64,000 nt of DNA, from contig NC_089768.1 in NCBI RefSeq assembly GCF_040412425.1, positions 5,047,501-5,111,500 of the forward strand, given 5' to 3'. The translations under genes were made by a program, and so were the position numbers. The notes beneath the pieces were generated by a model that saw only the letters and a list, made by a program, of their open reading frames with translations, was not told where the DNA came from and ran no database searches. This document shows positions 63,276 to 64,000 of this stretch, piece after piece; position 1 is the first letter of the stretch; each line of letters opens with the position of its first letter. This DNA comes from Macrobrachium rosenbergii (lineage: Eukaryota > Arthropoda > Malacostraca > Decapoda > Palaemonidae).

Positions 63276-63606
63276 AAGATATATGCCACGAGTTTGATTG
63301 AGACACTACAATTAGATTAGTATGATAAACGTTTTGACTAGGAAATGGGTGGTGACTATGTTTACAGTAGGTTAAAAAAAAAAGTTATGTAAAAGGGAAA
63401 ATGGCAGCAAATAACTTACATGGAATTGGAGAAATATAATGAAGAAATTGGTAGAAATGGAGTGTGGAGGGTTCTGATCAGTCATTGAATACTAGTCAAC
63501 CATTTGATAACAATTGGCAGTTTTATGAACAAATAAGTGCTTACACACACAAACACATACACACATGCACAAACAAATACACTCACATACATATAGGTAT
63601 ATACAG

Positions 63607-63673
<67 letters not shown>

Positions 63674-64000
63674 TTCCTTTTTCTCACGCCTTTTCCTTAT
63701 TTGTACGGGATGGCGCCAAAAGGGGAGGGTAATGCTTTTAATTATTCTTTCATATTTATAGTTTTTATTTTGTAATCTGCTTGCCTTGCGCTAATAAAAA
63801 GCATTGTTTATAAAAGAAATGTTTTCCATTTTATTATTTTAATTTCTTCATTAAATCTGATCTTAATGAGTTGTTTCTTGTGTGGGTCTAATTCATGCCC
63901 CCCCCCCCCCAAAAAAAAATCCCCATTTAAAACTGCTGCGCTATTTCTGAGAATTCATCCCGTCATATTGCCTGAAAATAATTTATCCAGTTTTTCTTGG
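63276..64000. other. No recognisable gene; (TA)n at 63610-63671
   Basis: CA-rich leader, then about 62 bp of TA, then unassigned AT-rich sequence with a C10 run near 63898-63910. Confidence 0.6.

Overview
This is a eukaryotic, AT-rich, repeat-dense window, most likely from a decapod crustacean (shrimp or crayfish type). The reasons are very long (TA)n, (GA)n and (CA)n microsatellites every few kilobases, tRNA-derived SINEs of a style I associate with decapods, several Penelope-like retroelements, and non-LTR and Ty3/gypsy fragments. The species call is inference. I found no credible host protein-coding gene, rRNA or functional tRNA. Every coding region I can support belongs to a mobile element, and all of these carry frameshifts, stops or truncations.

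Layout. 0-8.8 kb: mostly unassigned sequence with a (TA)n array, a 40-bp minisatellite, a 39-bp duplication and an inverted SINE (called SINE-B here). 8.8-10.8 kb: a decayed non-LTR retrotransposon whose reverse-transcriptase linker has been amplified into a 57-bp minisatellite. 11.5 kb: a 187-bp MITE flanked by TTA. 16.7-17.0 kb: a SINE (SINE-A, minus strand) with a 10-bp target duplication. 17.7-23.1 kb: a PIF/Harbinger DNA transposon with both ends and a TAA duplication, holding a broken three-exon Myb/SANT-like gene on + and a broken DDE nuclease on -. 24.95-26.8 kb: the 3' part of a Ty3/gypsy element (RNase H, integrase, 3' tail). 30.8-31.3 kb: a 58-bp minisatellite. 32.6-36.2 kb: SINE-B, SINE-A and a foldback element with a tRNA-like centre, interleaved with (TA)n arrays. 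36.3-43.4 kb: three non-LTR fragments (minus, plus, minus). 46-53.8 kb: a diverged tandem duplication, PLE family-3 pieces, a large palindrome with a (TA)n loop, a 0.4-kb (CG)(CA)(TA) compound array, the second foldback element and a third SINE-A. 54.5-60.1 kb: two families of Penelope-like element (PLE), one as a head-to-head inverted pair with ~1.25-kb arms. 61.9-63.3 kb: two oppositely oriented pieces of a non-LTR element.

How the parts fit. The window is a graveyard of successive insertions. The most striking pattern is that palindromes and element 3' ends repeatedly meet (TA)n arrays. The 3' ends of all three PLE families, the 3' tails of SINE-B and the ends of the foldback elements abut or enclose long (TA)n tracts. 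Either (TA)n tracts are preferred targets, or element tails seed them; the SINE-B tail argues for seeding and the PLE ends for targeting. The foldback/tRNA hybrid element and the PLE 3' hairpin (hammerhead-like) are the best candidates for unusual biology.
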